This document shows, piece by piece, positions 47,875 to 64,000 of a DNA stretch of 64,000 nt. The notes under the pieces were generated by a model, which searched no databases, had not been told where the DNA came from, and saw only the letters and a list, made by a program, of their open reading frames with translations. Origin of the DNA: Xestospongia muta. Taxonomy: Eukaryota; Porifera; Demospongiae; Haplosclerida; Petrosiidae. Made by a program: the position numbers and the translations under genes. Position 1 is the stretch's first letter. Every line of letters begins with the position of its first letter. Where the stretch lies: contig OY848930.1 of NCBI GenBank assembly GCA_963693285.1, positions 4,774,001 to 4,838,000 of the forward strand. The letters run 5' to 3'.

Positions 47875-48075
47875 TCTCAATATAGAGGTTGTATAATAGT
47901 ATGGGACTAGAACAAGTGTCCTCAATATAGAGGTTATATAATACACTAAAGTATTAGTATAGAACTAGAACAAGTGTCCTCAATATAGAGGTTGTATAAT
48001 ACACTAAAGTATTAGTATGGGACTAGAACAAGTGTCCTCAATATAGAGGTTATATAATACACTAAAGTATTAGTA
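47875..48075. repeat. R58 repeat, locus 4, about 4 copies (reverse orientation)
   Basis: Units with TAGAACAAGTGTCCTCAATA and ACACTAAAGTATTAGTAT between the ZNRF start and the orphan exon; the first unit lacks part of its middle. Confidence 0.95.
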
Positions 48076-48226
48076 TACTAGTAATAGACTGCAGTATGAA
48101 GACTTGTGGGAGTTTTGAGATCTGATTCCCAGCTGGTGTATATATATATAGTTAAGTTGACACAAGAGGAAGATTCTTAGAAGAGGTGGATATTATCATA
48201 TGACTTTAATAACTTTGAAGAACAGC

Positions 48227-48364
48227 TTAACAAAAAACACAACAGGGAGGTTTTAAACTAGAGCAGTCATTACAAACAGAGACTTTGCAATCAACACAAA
48301 GCTGTCTTCCAAGTCTTGTCATAAGCTGAGTAGAGATATCACATTTAATGCAATATGAATTGAT
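48227..48364 (-). CDS. Orphan terminal exon encoding a Cys-rich zinc finger
   Basis: On the minus strand an acceptor (CATGGTAG) is followed by exactly 46 codons in phase 0, ending in TAA. The peptide has the pattern SYCIKCD, GRQLCVDCKVSVCNDCS, PPCCVFC: pairs of Cys-X2-Cys with a spacing that recalls the FYVE-like Rab-effector finger (GxxCxxC...VCxxC...CxxC). An in-frame stop lies just upstream of the acceptor, so it needs upstream exons, which I could not find. It sits downstream of the SLC38 stop codon on the same strand. It may be the last exon of a gene whose other exons lie within SLC38 introns or beyond, or a decayed fragment. Confidence 0.45.
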   Translation of the reverse strand: MNSYCIKCDISTQLMTRLGRQLCVDCKVSVCNDCSSLKPPCCVFC

Positions 48365-48513
48365 CTACCATGACAACCAGCATAGTCAGACTATAATTAT
48401 TTGTTCATAAAATAATGAATAAATAAATAAAACACAATATTTAAAGAGACAATAATAAAGCAATTAATATATATCACAGAATGCTTAATAAATAAAATTA
48501 CAAATTAAACAAT

Positions 48514-52480
<3,967 letters not shown>

Positions 52481-53137
52481 CCATCATCACTTGATCAGAA
52501 GCTTAATGAAATTCATAGCTAATCCATTGTTATAAAACTGGCTTTCTGCACAGGGTTTGCATGATAAAAGTTGCAGTCCTTTTCTCTCATTCAACTTATC
52601 CTTATTTAACTTACTTTTGCAATACTGCAAATCAGTGGAGAATTACTGAGCGTAGGTCTACTGCCATAGGTATTACTCTATTCCACTGGAACTACTGTTT
52701 CTACAAGTACAACACTTACAAGTGTAATAGTCTCTATTACATTCCTGTGAAAGTTTCAAGGCTTCCGCGTTGGTAGCAACAAAAGGTATATAATACGTCA
52801 AAATCTGTGCTTTCTTTGTTACTATCTGTCTTCAAAGTGAGTGTATATTTGAGATCATAATATCTCTATAGTGATTAGCTTCAATATTGGTAGTGGGCAG
52901 GCAGACAGGCTTCCTGTGAAAGGAAGTCTAGGAAATAAAAATTGAGCTGAATAGAGCTTTGCTTTAGTTTTGTTATAGTTCCTCTATTTTGCTGCAGATT
53001 TGGCTCCCAATCTATCAGCTGTTAGGAGAAGTCAACCTGTCTCTTTACAACAAGATCTAGTCCAGATTCTTCTGCTTCATTGTTGACCATACTAGACCCA
53101 GATCATTCTTACACCTGAGGTATATATACTTAGCATC
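52481..53137. other. Divergent intergenic region SLC38/DOK
   Basis: AT-rich, should contain both promoters. A 71-codon open frame at 52561-52776 is not convincing. No repeat seen. Confidence 0.5.
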
Positions 53138-56100
53138 ATGGCTAGTCATGACTGTGCAACTGTTCTCAAGAGAGGCTACCTTATTGACAAGAAAGGTGGA
53201 CTACTGGTAAGTCTCAAGAGAGAGAGAGAGAGAAGGGACTTTAGTAGAGAGAGAACAGACACTTAATCTAATCTCACAACTGAACTATACTATAATAATG
53301 TTGTCATAGTTCTGTTTCTCTTTCATATTTAACTTATCAAGATAGCCAGTTAGGATAGCTATTTGGTTATCAAAGCAGTATAAAATATATTACTTTGTCA
53401 ATTTTTGTAATAAGCTCTTTTGTATTACTACCACCACTGTGTGATTAGTAATCCAGCTGCTTGTGGTTAAAATAGTATGCACACAATCTTATGATTCCTT
53501 TTAATATTGTCTGGTACATTTTGTGTACCAGTAATTGTTGTCCTTTTGAAGTCAAAGCCCTAAAGAGAGTCTACTAAACTATATTTGTAGAAGTAGTACT
53601 ATATTTAGGGTAAGAACTAGCTAGGGACATTTAATGATAGGTTGTGTGAAAGTTTGATCTAGAGCGGGAAATACTTGTCTAATGCAAAATTTTACCAGCT
53701 GTTTGATTTGTATTATGTCATATTGAGGGGGCACCCCTTACTGTGTTAAATTCCTGGAGTCTTATCATACTGTCAGCTTATAAGGGAGATATGGAAATGA
53801 TGTTTATCTATGACATAATTGAGAGAATTACAAATTGAATATGGTAACTTTAACGGAAATGAAGCAATTTCTTTGTCAACAGCTGCAATTAATGGATGTT
53901 ATTGTTTTATATTTAAATGTTATGTTAAATGGTTTAATGTATGATCTTTTCAAAACTATTAAGTAGACAACAGAACTATACAATCAGGAAATGGTTTACT
54001 ATAAGGAGTTAAAGTACTTTCAATATGGCAGCTATTTTCCTTATATGGTTAAATAGAGTAGCACTGCACAAAGTTATACTATTATTAATTAGCAGCTGGA
54101 TTTAATAGTATTTAATAGTAATGTTTTAATGACTATACAAGCAACATCATGGATTACTCATTAACTTGTTAACTTGAGTATCTCATCTCTTTACTCTCTA
54201 AAGAGACTTACATACTTACTTCCATCATTGTGTATGTACGTAAACCTTTGGTAATGAGTCTAATGACGCATACATTATGTAAGTAGAGATCACAAAATGT
54301 GTTAAATATACAATTTTGATAGAGTTTTTAATCAATATAGTTAGTATACAATGCTAATGATGATTGAATGACGACTGTTTTGAGAGATCACCCACACACT
54401 CATGTACACACTCACACAAACAGACATATTGCTATGACAGTACTGTATTGGTTAAGATGCAGGTGCGGGTTTGAGCCAACACCCTCTACTGATGCTTAAA
54501 CAAACAATATTTCAAATACCAATATTTATTTCTGCTGGTAAAAAGAACTACACCATTTTACCTATAAAATACTGTTATAAATTATTGTTTTAATAATTAA
54601 TAAAAATTTCTTTCTTCCCTTTCAGCAAGGTGGCCATAAACGGTGGTTTATGTTACGACAAAATATTTCACAAGGTTATTGCATCCTGGAATACTTCAAA
54701 GATGAAAGGTCTGCTGCCAAAGGAGAGCCACCAAAAGGATTTATAAATGTATTCGATGTCGTTGAAGTTCAAAGACCAGAAAGGAGACAATGTATTGAGT
54801 TACTTTGCCCTGGTTTAGCTCACCGACTAATGGCTAACTCTGAGGCTGAGGCCGATGATTGGGCAGACATTTTACGTAAGCAGTTATTATATCGTAAAGA
54901 CAACTTAAAAACTTTGTCGTTACAACGAATCATGACACACCCTCCAATGGGTGGTACACACAGTCCTCTATCCAGCAGTCCACCTGGTGCTGTTGCACCG
55001 AACTCTGCTCACTTTTCACACTCACTTATGATACCACAATCAACGCACCCACTTTTTTCACCAGGTGCTGTTTCTGGCACTGTACCAATGTTTGGCATTG
55101 AAGCTCCTCCCATCTCATCACAAACCCAAACTACATTCAATCAAGCTTATCCCACTCCACCTGAAAGTGTCATAAATGCACCTATTGGTCCACCTCCTCC
55201 ATTTCAGAAGCAAGGATCTAATGAGGGTGTTAACCCTTATCCCTCTCCTCCTTCCAGCGATAGTTCTAGCGTGTGTGGAGGTTCTAATGCAAGTTTTGAT
55301 AATACATCAGTAGCAGATGGTGATATTGATTTAACCACAAGTAAGTAACTGTTATTATTATCTTAGGTCACTGTGGTTAATACTGATGTTCACTAGTCTA
55401 GAATCAACCATCCTAGATTGTAGTTGTGGCATAGTAAAGGTCATTAGTTTGATGATAATATATTCCAGGGTCAATGTAGTGTACGTACTTCCAGTCAATA
55501 CATACCTTGTCAAATCTTTACTATTAAATAGTTATAGTATATGTTTCCTCTTTGAAGTCTGTTATATCCCTTTTAAAATTAAATATAACAGTTGTATCAA
55601 GGATATTAAATAAATAATACTCCTTTGTCTTCCTTTGATGTGAGGAGTGAGGGAGTAAGCCATCATCACTGCTAATATTTTTCCGATGACTCTACTAAAC
55701 ATATAGCTAGGCAGCTGGTTTAACAAAGGTAGAGAATGTTGGATTACGTTAGAAATTGTACAACTAGACTGCAGCTGTAAAAAGCTATTACTTTTGTTAC
55801 TATGGTGCTAGACAAGCAATAATGAATGACCACTGCTGTGCTTATCGTTGATAATATCTCGTTAACACCTAATAATATTCATGAGGCATAATTATCAATT
55901 TTATATCATGTCAACGTACATGTATCCATGTCAGGTTAAAGCCCACTGGTGTTATAACATAGTTAATACTATATGTTATAATAGTTCTTTACATGTTAAG
56001 AACTGCTTGTCTCTTCTGGGATTATATTCATGTGAAGATGACTTGGTAATAGGGAGGCATGTTGTTGGAACAATCTCCCAAGTAGGAGTTATAGATGTTG

Positions 56101-57915
56101 TGTTGGTTAGTAATTGTGTTATGGACAATCCATAATTGTTATTGAGTTAGTGATGGATCATGTTTTGTTAGATATTTAAATTCACTCAACACCGTCCAAT
56201 ATTATGATAGAAGTAGAGTCTATGAATAGAGTGACTAATCTTATATGCTAATGTATTACTAGTACAGTAACTGGTTTAGACTGAATATAATTACATTGTG
56301 TTGCATAATATGACTATCTTTGTGTATTATATTACTATATATTTGTAGTTATTGGCAGAAATAGGAAAGTACTGTAGTTAATGAATAGTACTTCAGTTCA
56401 TGATTATAGACAATATATTAACTCATACTACAGTAGTCACTTGCGTATTAATACTGAAGTTGCTATAGTAACTAGTTGCTATAGCAACTATATAGTTAAT
56501 TTTTTGTAATGGTTTCTGCCTCAAAGTTGTCTTTTATGGAACACTAGTTATGGTATTTCAAGGATCGAAGTAGTTATAGTAGAGTATAGATCATTGATTA
56601 GTTTGATATGCTTTATAAATCCATTTACAGTATGTCATGCACAGTGCACAGATATGACATGGTATGTGTTTATGGTCACAAACTAAATTAAATCACACCG
56701 TTCGTAACAACATTAGTTACATAATGAGACAGTGATACATGGTGTTGTCTGGTCAGGGTTATGGCCATGTCTGTGTGTGCATACATTATCATGATGTCAT
56801 ATTACCTGTAATATAGTGGGTATCTGAATGTCAAATGTAGTCAATTTCTATTGTTAATAATTTAATTGTTTTATTAGAACAACAGGTCTTACTAGGAAAT
56901 TGAAGTGTTTGTTTATGAGCAGGTGTGCTTGTAATGATGTGAAATATGCTGACCGAATTGATAAGTCTTTGGAAGACTTGAAATGACTGATAAGACTGTG
57001 GGAATAAGAATGAATGGGAATGAGACTTGATAGATAAGAATGGGAATGAGACTTGATAGATAAGAATGGGAATGTGACTAATATAGGTCATACTATGATA
57101 AATTGTAGAATGAGAATGGTGATTGAATAGTAATAGAATGGGAACGAGACTGTGATGAAACTGGAATTGGTCCAAGTATTAAACTAAGTATGGCATAACA
57201 ATATGTTAACTATGTCATCATCAAATATGAGAATGGAGTAGTTTTCTCAAAACAAAACTACCGACTAAACAATAATTCACTTTTAACAACACACTGTTAA
57301 ACAAATCACTACAGACATGCATATATATATATAAGTTGTATTACCAGCTGTAACAAACACTAACTAGGAACACATAGAGTATAGCATTCTCTGCTGTCAA
57401 CACTACACAACACCGACAACAAACATTATCATTTATCCCTTATAATATTTAGTTACCGTAAAATTGAATAACTATTATAGCTCTCTAACAATTCAAGGAA
57501 ACATAAAGGACATACCTGTGTTGCACTAGAAGGAAAACAAACGTACATTTAAATAACAATGTTTTCTAACATACCAATTTCCTTATTGTAACACAGTGTG
57601 CATCTACAGAGACGACGAGTTTACTTTCATTCACAAAAAAGGTGTATATCTCCTTGATCTATGTGTCCATTATAATATGGCATCATGTATCCATTACGGC
57701 TTACTTCATGGACTATGTTAACTTGTGTATTGATATATGATCTTTTATGATGTCATGTTTGTTTATAGTGATTTGCCTTGTATGATACATCTGAAACCGT
57801 CTCAATTGGCAACTATTATAACGAGGGAATGCAATAGGGAAAATCCTATTGATTATCGCTAAATTAATAAAAGTGTTTCAAGGAAAATAGTGTAGGACAC
57901 ATCTGTTAAATATTT

Positions 57916-57959
<44 letters not shown>

Positions 57960-60900
57960 GGATTAAAATTTCGAGTTCATGTCAGAGAATCAGACAAGCT
58001 ATCAATCTCTGGACCATGTGATCTAGCTATCTTTGAAGATGGCATCAGTCTTTATTCAGTACAGACAGGTTGGTACATGCAACATATCCTTAACATGTAG
58101 AAATACTGGCTAAACATGTCTATACATGTACAATGTAAACGATGATAACGATATACAAACTTTAAGCTTTTAAAATAAGTAGGAGTTAAAGCTGGAAAAT
58201 AACAAATCAAACTTGTGAGCAGAATATGAATTCTCTTACACTAAATATCTTTTTTTGAAATGGGTGAACACTCCTTGTTAAACCTACCTTATCATAACTG
58301 GTTGGACAGCTCCCACCATACTTGTTATTCACGTCTAACCTGTTTTGATATCTTGTAAGTAATATTGATAGGTGTTAGTATGTAAGTTTGGTTTAAAGGT
58401 GGTGATTGTGGTATGAGAGTGTTAAGATCCAAGGAGGTCCTTTCTCATGCAGATATAACTGTACTAAGACTACTATTGCAATATTATTATTTAAATTGAG
58501 TTAGTACATCGTCTATATTGTACTGGAACTCTTCTCAACCTCTTTGTTTAAGTCAGTTGGGTATTAAAGATGTCAGTTAATGATCTTTCTGCATGTTTCA
58601 TTTGTATTAGCAAGAGAAGGCCCCTGTATTTAGTTTAACTGAATATATAGAGTATAATCCATTGTAATGGGAGAATTTGAGGGAGAAAGAATAGACAAAC
58701 CTTTTTATCTTTTGCAAAAAGTATGACTTGAGATCAGTTTTCTATGTGGTTGCCAAGTTTTCTTTTATTTGTAATGAATGAATATAACACAAAAGAACAA
58801 AAGCTCTAGCTTAATTTAAGATCAAACCAGTCAGTTGTATGGTATTTCAGTTCTTATGGGATATCTTGATACTCCGTAGTAGATTTTAAAGTTAATGAAT
58901 ATTCATAATCTGTACAAAATGTTTACTCTGGTTTGTGAGAAAATTTGTACAGTATCTAATGTATTATATTAGCAATCACACCACATGTCACGCACATGCA
59001 TGCTTCAGAACTGAAGAGAGAATATCACGAGATTATAATATCATAATATAATGTATTATATATGTTTAATACTTGTATGTAAAAATTAGACAAAGTGTCT
59101 GTTGTAATAATTTATTTACATCATTTTATAATTATTGATAGTATAAATTCCGTAGATTTGTGAAAACTCTTTCCTCTCTCTTGCATAAAAAGACACACCT
59201 CTCATGTGAGGTCACCTCGCTAGTAAAAGAATGTGTAGTTTGATATAATTTTTAAAAGAGGATGTTCCTTTGTTAATCACAAAAATTTAAAAGTTTGACC
59301 AAATGGTATCCAGATATGAAGGATTCCCATTAAACAATAGTATTTAAATATGATAGAACATCTCATAAAGGATATTAATGTCTGGACACTCTCTATATTA
59401 AGGACACTTGTTCTAGTCCCATACTAATACCTTAGTGTATTATACAACCTCTGTATTAAAGACACTTGTTCTAGTCTCACACTAATACTTTAGTGTGTTA
59501 TACAACCTCTATATTAAGGACACCTCTATATTAAGGACAGTTTCTCAAAGGATCTACTCTAGAGAGGTTTCAAATATAATTTAATTAGTATACCATCTTT
59601 ATTATTGAATCCTTATCAATGCTCAGTTGAATCAAGATTGAGACACGCTGTCTTGCTACCATCTGTCACACAATTGTCACTGCATACCTTATAGCATTTG
59701 AGACAACCATTTACTAATGAATTTGTTGACCTTATAATGGTCTATCGTATACATTCTACACATAACTATTAGCTTGCTTCATTTACTATCTCTTTTGACA
59801 GCTGGTAAAATTGAATGACTGGCTATTTTAGACTTGAGACTTGAGAATGTTTGTATGTGCAAGCCATTCTTATCTAAATAAATATTTACCAAGTTCTCTG
59901 CCAAAATGATGTCTTCTTCACTTTCTCTTCTCTTGTCCATATCACCTCTCCCTCCTTTTCCTTGACAACGGATACAATCTTGAAATGTGATATCCACGAA
60001 GATAGTTACACTAGTTGGCTCAGAGACAACTCTTTGGCCTTTGATGTTTTAAGATTGAATTATTACTAATCTTTGATTGCAATATATCTTTTTATTTTGT
60101 CATGCCTAAGCGATAACCATATAGATATCAGACTCTGATATTTTGGTAACAGTTAGTGATAATGTTCTGTCTCTTTCTAAATATGGAGCAGCAAATAGTA
60201 TAAGGAGCAACTGTTAAGGTGAAGAATGGCTTCTCTGATTTGTAAAAACATGGGGTGATCTCAAACCATATTACATGTACACATACATGTAATGATATCT
60301 AATATTACATGTACATGTAATATTAGATATCATTACATGTACATGTATTGATGTATTGCTAACCACAATAACATCTCTGAGCAGCTGTTTTATGTATAAT
60401 ATATGCGCGGTTACCATGGAGTTTGTGTATGCATGTTGCAGACCAGATGGCTGCATTGATAAGCTTTAGATGTGGAGATAATTAATACTTAAATACACTA
60501 TAGATATATATTACATAAAGATGTTTTGTTACAGTGTTTGGTTGTGGTTGAGCAGATTTAATAAATTCTGTTTGATTGTGGTCATTATAGTGAGCCACAA
60601 CATAAGATGTCCTGAAGCTAAAGTATTTGAATTGATGTTTAAAATTGCACATACTTGAATAGAGCTAGCTGTATAGTTATAATATGGCTCCATTTAATCT
60701 CTATTATATTATAGCAGCTGGTTCTTTTAGAGACTAAATCAAGTGGTGCAGACAAATTTACAGAGTTATACAGCCATTATAAACAAATGATATGTTATGC
60801 ACTGGTACTAACCAAGCCTTTTCCATGTGGTCACATGTGAGGGATAGTTAAAGTTTTGTTGGACAAAAGGAATTGTGTCCTTCTTGGAATCAAAAAAAGG

Positions 60901-62449
60901 ATTTTTAAAAGTTTGTGTAGGAGAGTCACCAGGTGGTGGTGTGTTTTGGACTTGCTAAAAACATTTTATCAGTCTAGTTCTGTTAATTTAAAATTTATAC
61001 TTATTATACACCATCGATGATGAGGAAGAAATTGATATTATTGAGAACAGTTTAAATGAGGTGGAAAAGAGGTTACTATGCAAGCATATATGTGTAAATA
61101 AAAGTTCACTACAAAGCAGCTGAGTATGTCTGGTATATGTCTAGTGAAGTGTTGATGTGTTAAAATTAAAATTATGGTCTGTACTTTGTGCAGTAGACAG
61201 AGAGGATGATGTTATATTTGGTTGTCTAGCAAGGAAGAGAATAGTTGTACATTGCCCTTAGATGTTAATTCCACATAGATAAAGACAGCTGTCATAGTAG
61301 TAATAATATGAGTTCCTTTCTTGTGTAACAATGGCATTATTGTTACAAAATTATCACGAAATATTACACTATTCTCATATCTACTAACTTCACTTGTCGT
61401 AATAGCCATTGCATTTATTTATTACTGTTGTTTGTGTCATATAATCTCTGTATCTCTTACTTCACTTGTCTCTTTTATTCTTTATTAGGACACCAAGTAG
61501 CAATGTGGCCAATTAATTCAATAAGAAGATATGGTGTTAATAATGTCTGCTTTACATTTGAAACAGGAAGGTAAAATTGTACATTAGCAAAGAGAAAAAT
61601 ACAATATAATAATAATAATATATGATATAATCTTTAATTCTATATTTTGTCTGTTACATTTATGCCTGAATTAAGAGAGGTTACAGCTCTATTGTTTCAT
61701 CTCCTCTTTGTTTTATAGGAATTGTTTTACTAGTGAAGGCAAGTTCTATTTCTACGGCCCACAAAGCAGATTAATTCACAGTCGAGTCCATCAAATGGCT
61801 CAACGTAGTACTGTCATTAGAGAACATCGTAGAGCATCAGCAGTAAGTCATTGAGGACTGGGTTGGTAGGTGGATAAATGGACTAACAGACGGCTTGACT
61901 GATGGACAATTAGATGAAAGGATGAATAAATGGATAAACATTTCAATATAGTTTGTAAAAATAGATTTTATTACTTGCATTTTTCTCTCTCTTTAGCCTG
62001 AGTCGATCATGCACAGAGCTCAAATGATACCAGAAAACTTTCATCATCAAATTCGAAAATCTCCTGGAATAGATTCATCTCCTCCACAATACAACCATAT
62101 TGAACATTTACTAAAACCCAATCTGTCTTTAGATCCCTATGGAAAACTTACCACAAATGCCATGAGGTTAGCTCAAGTCCACATCCAACCTGACTATGAG
62201 AAACTCCTACATGGAAATCACACCTTACAACATTCTAAGACCGTACCATCAATGCACACACCACATTGTAACTATGTCACGATACAACACGAAGAAGAAT
62301 CTCCTATATATTCTAACTTGCAACTGACCAAGAAAGAGGAAGAAGAACAAACCACAAAAACGTCATCTGATGATTTGTCCAGCAACAACAACGATGAATC
62401 GATTCCTCCACCTCTACCTCCAAGGCTGACCAAAATGACCTCAATATAA
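53138..62449 (+). CDS. DOK-family adaptor: PH domain, IRS-type PTB domain, tyrosine-rich tail
   Basis: Six exons, 53138-53206, 54626-55340, 57961-58068, 61489-61570, 61719-61842, 61997-62449, give 516 residues. Residues 1-110 are a PH domain (VLKRGYLIDKK, KRWFMLRQN, CILEYFKDE, EADDWADILRKQL). Residues 110-260 are a Pro/Ser linker. Residues 262-370 are an IRS-type PTB domain (KFRVHVRESD, GPCDLAIFEDGISLYS, MWPINSIRRYG, CFTFETGRN, FYFYGPQSRLIHSRVHQMA). The tail has candidate phosphotyrosines (PDYEKLL, CNYVTI, PIYSNL with the YxN form bound by Grb2) and a PPPLPPRL SH3 ligand. DOK proteins dock to activated receptor tyrosine kinases and recruit RasGAP, Nck or Crk. Introns of 1.4, 2.6 and 3.4 kb contrast with the rest of the window. 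Confidence 0.92.
55364..55420. repeat. Single decayed R60 unit in DOK intron 2
   Basis: GGTCACTGTGGTTAATACTG followed by ATGTTCACTAGTCTAGA matches the R60 unit in reverse orientation, about 24 bases after the exon 2 donor. Confidence 0.75.
55421..57918. other. DOK intron 2, no recognised element
   Basis: AT-rich. An imperfect GATAAGAATGGGAATGAGAC repeat of two or three copies lies around 57015-57075. No exon, RNA gene or transposon recognised. Confidence 0.5.
57919..57956. repeat. (CT)n microsatellite at the DOK exon 3 acceptor
   Basis: About 38 bases of CT run directly into GTAG of the 3' splice site. Confidence 0.97.
59390..59545. repeat. R58 repeat, locus 5, about 2.5 copies, DOK intron 3
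   Basis: Units with AAGGACACTTGTTCTAGTCC and TTAGTGTATTATACAACCTC, more diverged than other loci; a short half unit (CTCTATATTAAGGACA) closes the array. Confidence 0.93.
60284..60341. repeat. Perfect 58-base palindrome without spacer, DOK intron 3
   Basis: Arms of 29 bases centred between 60312 and 60313 pair without mismatch; the core is ATTACATGTACATGTAAT and each arm carries GATATC. Pairing breaks at 60283/60342. It could extrude a cruciform or, in RNA, form one long hairpin. Confidence 0.95.
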
Positions 62450-62580
62450 TCATAAAGTAATAATCATAACAATTATTGTAATATATTGTTGTTGTTTGTA
62501 TCGTTTTTGCCTTTTTTAAGTTTTGTAAATAATATTTGTTGGTAAGCAAATACATACACACAAATACACACAGACGTACT

Positions 62581-62624
<44 letters not shown>

Positions 62625-63440
62625 TAACACTATTTCATTTACTTGTTAATAATTACTGATAATTATATATACAATATAATAGACGCACTACGTATATACA
62701 CACACATATGCACACACACACTTTAACACTACACGTATTTCATTTATTTGTTAATAATTACTGATAAATATATATATAATATAATTAATTATATATTTAT
62801 TTTTAATTGCCGACTTCAGTTATCACTCATTGTATTAATTGCTGATAATAATTTCAATTATATTGTTTTGTATATAATAATTATGTTTTTGTCTTAAATA
62901 AATTTTTTTAAAATCTTTAAAAATGTTTCATACTTTTTGATGGATTGAAGAAAATCTAACACAAAAATTTAATATAACTTTGAAGGATTCAGCATTAAAT
63001 GTGAAAGGCAAGATGAAGCAATGTTACACACCATCTTAAAAATTGAATTCAATTAACTGGGTAGAAAAAATTAATAAATTATAACAAGTTTTAATTTCTT
63101 AATTAACCTGCATAACCTTGCAGAATTTGCATGGTGAAAAATTACAAAACCCATCAATAATTGCATATAGCAAATTTAGTTAATATATATTTGTCAGTGC
63201 ATTTTAATAAAATTAAATTTGCTGTACTAAATTAAAGAATGAACTCTAAAGTGATAGCAATGTAATCATTACAGATAATACAACAAACAACATGAAAATC
63301 AGAGATGACTTGAAATCACATCTATCACACATAACATTATAGCCAATAACAGGCTCAAACCAAAACACGAAGCTGAGGTATGAGTCTAAACAACAAACAA
63401 AACAAAAATAAAATTATGTTAGTGAACAAAATTTAATTGA
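62450..63440. other. Convergent intergenic region with (CA)n
   Basis: Very AT-rich. A (CA)n run at 62584-62622 and a shorter degenerate copy with the same flanks (ACTTTAACACTA, CATTTA.TTGTTAATAATTAC) at about 62695-62765 indicate a local duplication. No gene seen. Confidence 0.7.
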
Positions 63441-63964
63441 TCAGGTTTTGGTAGGATTTATCCCCATGTAGGTCGGGTCCTGGTTGGTTCTTGTAGCATT
63501 TGTAAGCTCCATATACTCCGCCCGTTGAGGAGAAATATCAGTTGCTGACGAAGTCGTTCTGATATTTGTGCTTCCTTGTCTATCTCGAGTAGTTTCATTG
63601 AGACCGGCGTATACGGATGAACTTGGATTTCTCTCAGCTGGTGGTGGCGTCACTAAAGACTGATAAACACTGTTAGCAGACGTGGGAATTGACGAGGAAA
63701 TAGGAGAGGGGGAGGGAGGAAGTTGCCTGTTGTCCTAAAGATAAAGAGGTATTAATTACATTTTGTATTTAATTCTAACCAGATGAGACTTACTGTACCA
63801 ATTCCATCATATATTGGAGTTTGTTGTCTACTGTTTGGTAGTAAGTGCATGTAAGTGGGTGTGGTATTAGGCAAGGGAACGGAAGGAGTGCGAGTGACAA
63901 AAGGAGGAGACGTTGGAGGAACTGACTGAGACAATCTATCTCCTCTTGCCGGAGTGTTTCCAGA
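63441..63964 (-). CDS. C-terminal tail of a tyrosine-motif-rich protein (5' part outside window)
   Basis: Two exons, 63964-63794 and 63734-63441, both phase 0, encode the last 154 residues of a protein that continues beyond the right edge. The tail is Pro/Ser/Thr-rich with no hydrophobic segment. It has at least six tyrosines in SH2/PTB-like settings: TYMHLL, IYDGIG, VYQSLV, VYAGLN, EYMELT and TYMGIN. This is typical of cytoplasmic tails of receptor tyrosine kinases, phagocytic/scavenger receptors or adaptors. Without the upstream domains the family cannot be named. Confidence 0.75.
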
Positions 63965-64000
63965 CTGGAAAAAAGCAAGGTTAATTAATTAATTATTAGT

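Noticed and set aside
52561..52776. 71-codon frame upstream of DOK
   Set aside because: No family resemblance, no conserved composition, and it lies in the expected promoter region.
55881..56135. 84-codon frame in DOK intron 2
   Set aside because: No domain, no splice support, AT-rich codons typical of chance frames in this intron.

Overview
The window is gene-dense, intron-rich animal DNA. It is AT-rich, many introns are only about 40 to 100 bases, neighbouring genes are often less than 200 bases apart, and simple repeats are abundant. The gene set is metazoan (TPPP, ALG-2, peflin, DOK, ITFG1, ASB-type SOCS-box protein). This fits a small-intron early-branching animal, and a demosponge such as Amphimedon queenslandica is my best guess. 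That is inference; nothing in the sequence names the species. Gene models were built by hand from GT/AG sites, reading-phase continuity and family resemblance, with no transcript data.

Layout. 1-16.9 kb: the 3' end of a coiled-coil gene (+), a TPPP gene (+), a nine-exon ankyrin/SOCS-box gene (-), a second TPPP (+), a small probable mitochondrial membrane protein (-), a PSKH1-like kinase (+), neuroguidin (+) and ALG-2/PDCD6 (-). 16.9-24.1 kb: paraplegin/SPG7 (+), with an intronless SLC15-like transporter (-) nested in its fourth intron. 24.8-33.9 kb: an unrecognised lysine-rich protein (+), peflin (-) and ITFG1 (-). 33.9-44.2 kb: four intact DHRS4-like genes and one deletion remnant, interleaved with broken 3' pieces of the purine nucleoside phosphorylase gene, whose intact copy (-) closes the array. 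44.2-52.5 kb: FITM (+), a ZNRF-type E3 ligase (-), an orphan zinc-finger exon (-) and an SLC38 transporter (-). 53.1-64 kb: a DOK adaptor (+) with long introns, then the tail of a tyrosine-rich protein (-) running off the right edge.

Functional threads. ALG-2 and peflin, which form a calcium-dependent heterodimer in vertebrates, lie about 11 kb apart. SPG7, ITFG1, DHRS4 and PNP are housekeeping or metabolic genes arranged in tight head-to-head pairs with 84-150 base shared promoters (ASB/TPPP, ALG-2/SPG7, ITFG1/DHRS4, PNP/FITM), several carrying a CCACGCC-type box. The DOK adaptor faces a gene encoding a tail full of SH2/PTB-type tyrosine motifs.

Non-coding structure is the most unusual part. 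A 58-base repeat family sits at five separate loci, a 60-62-base family at two loci plus decayed copies, and gene-specific minisatellites fill SPG7 introns. GA/TGGA-type simple repeats tend to follow 5' splice sites and CT/TCCA-type repeats tend to precede 3' splice sites, whichever genomic strand the gene is on. A perfect 58-base palindrome lies in a DOK intron. No tRNA, rRNA, CRISPR or clear autonomous transposon was found.
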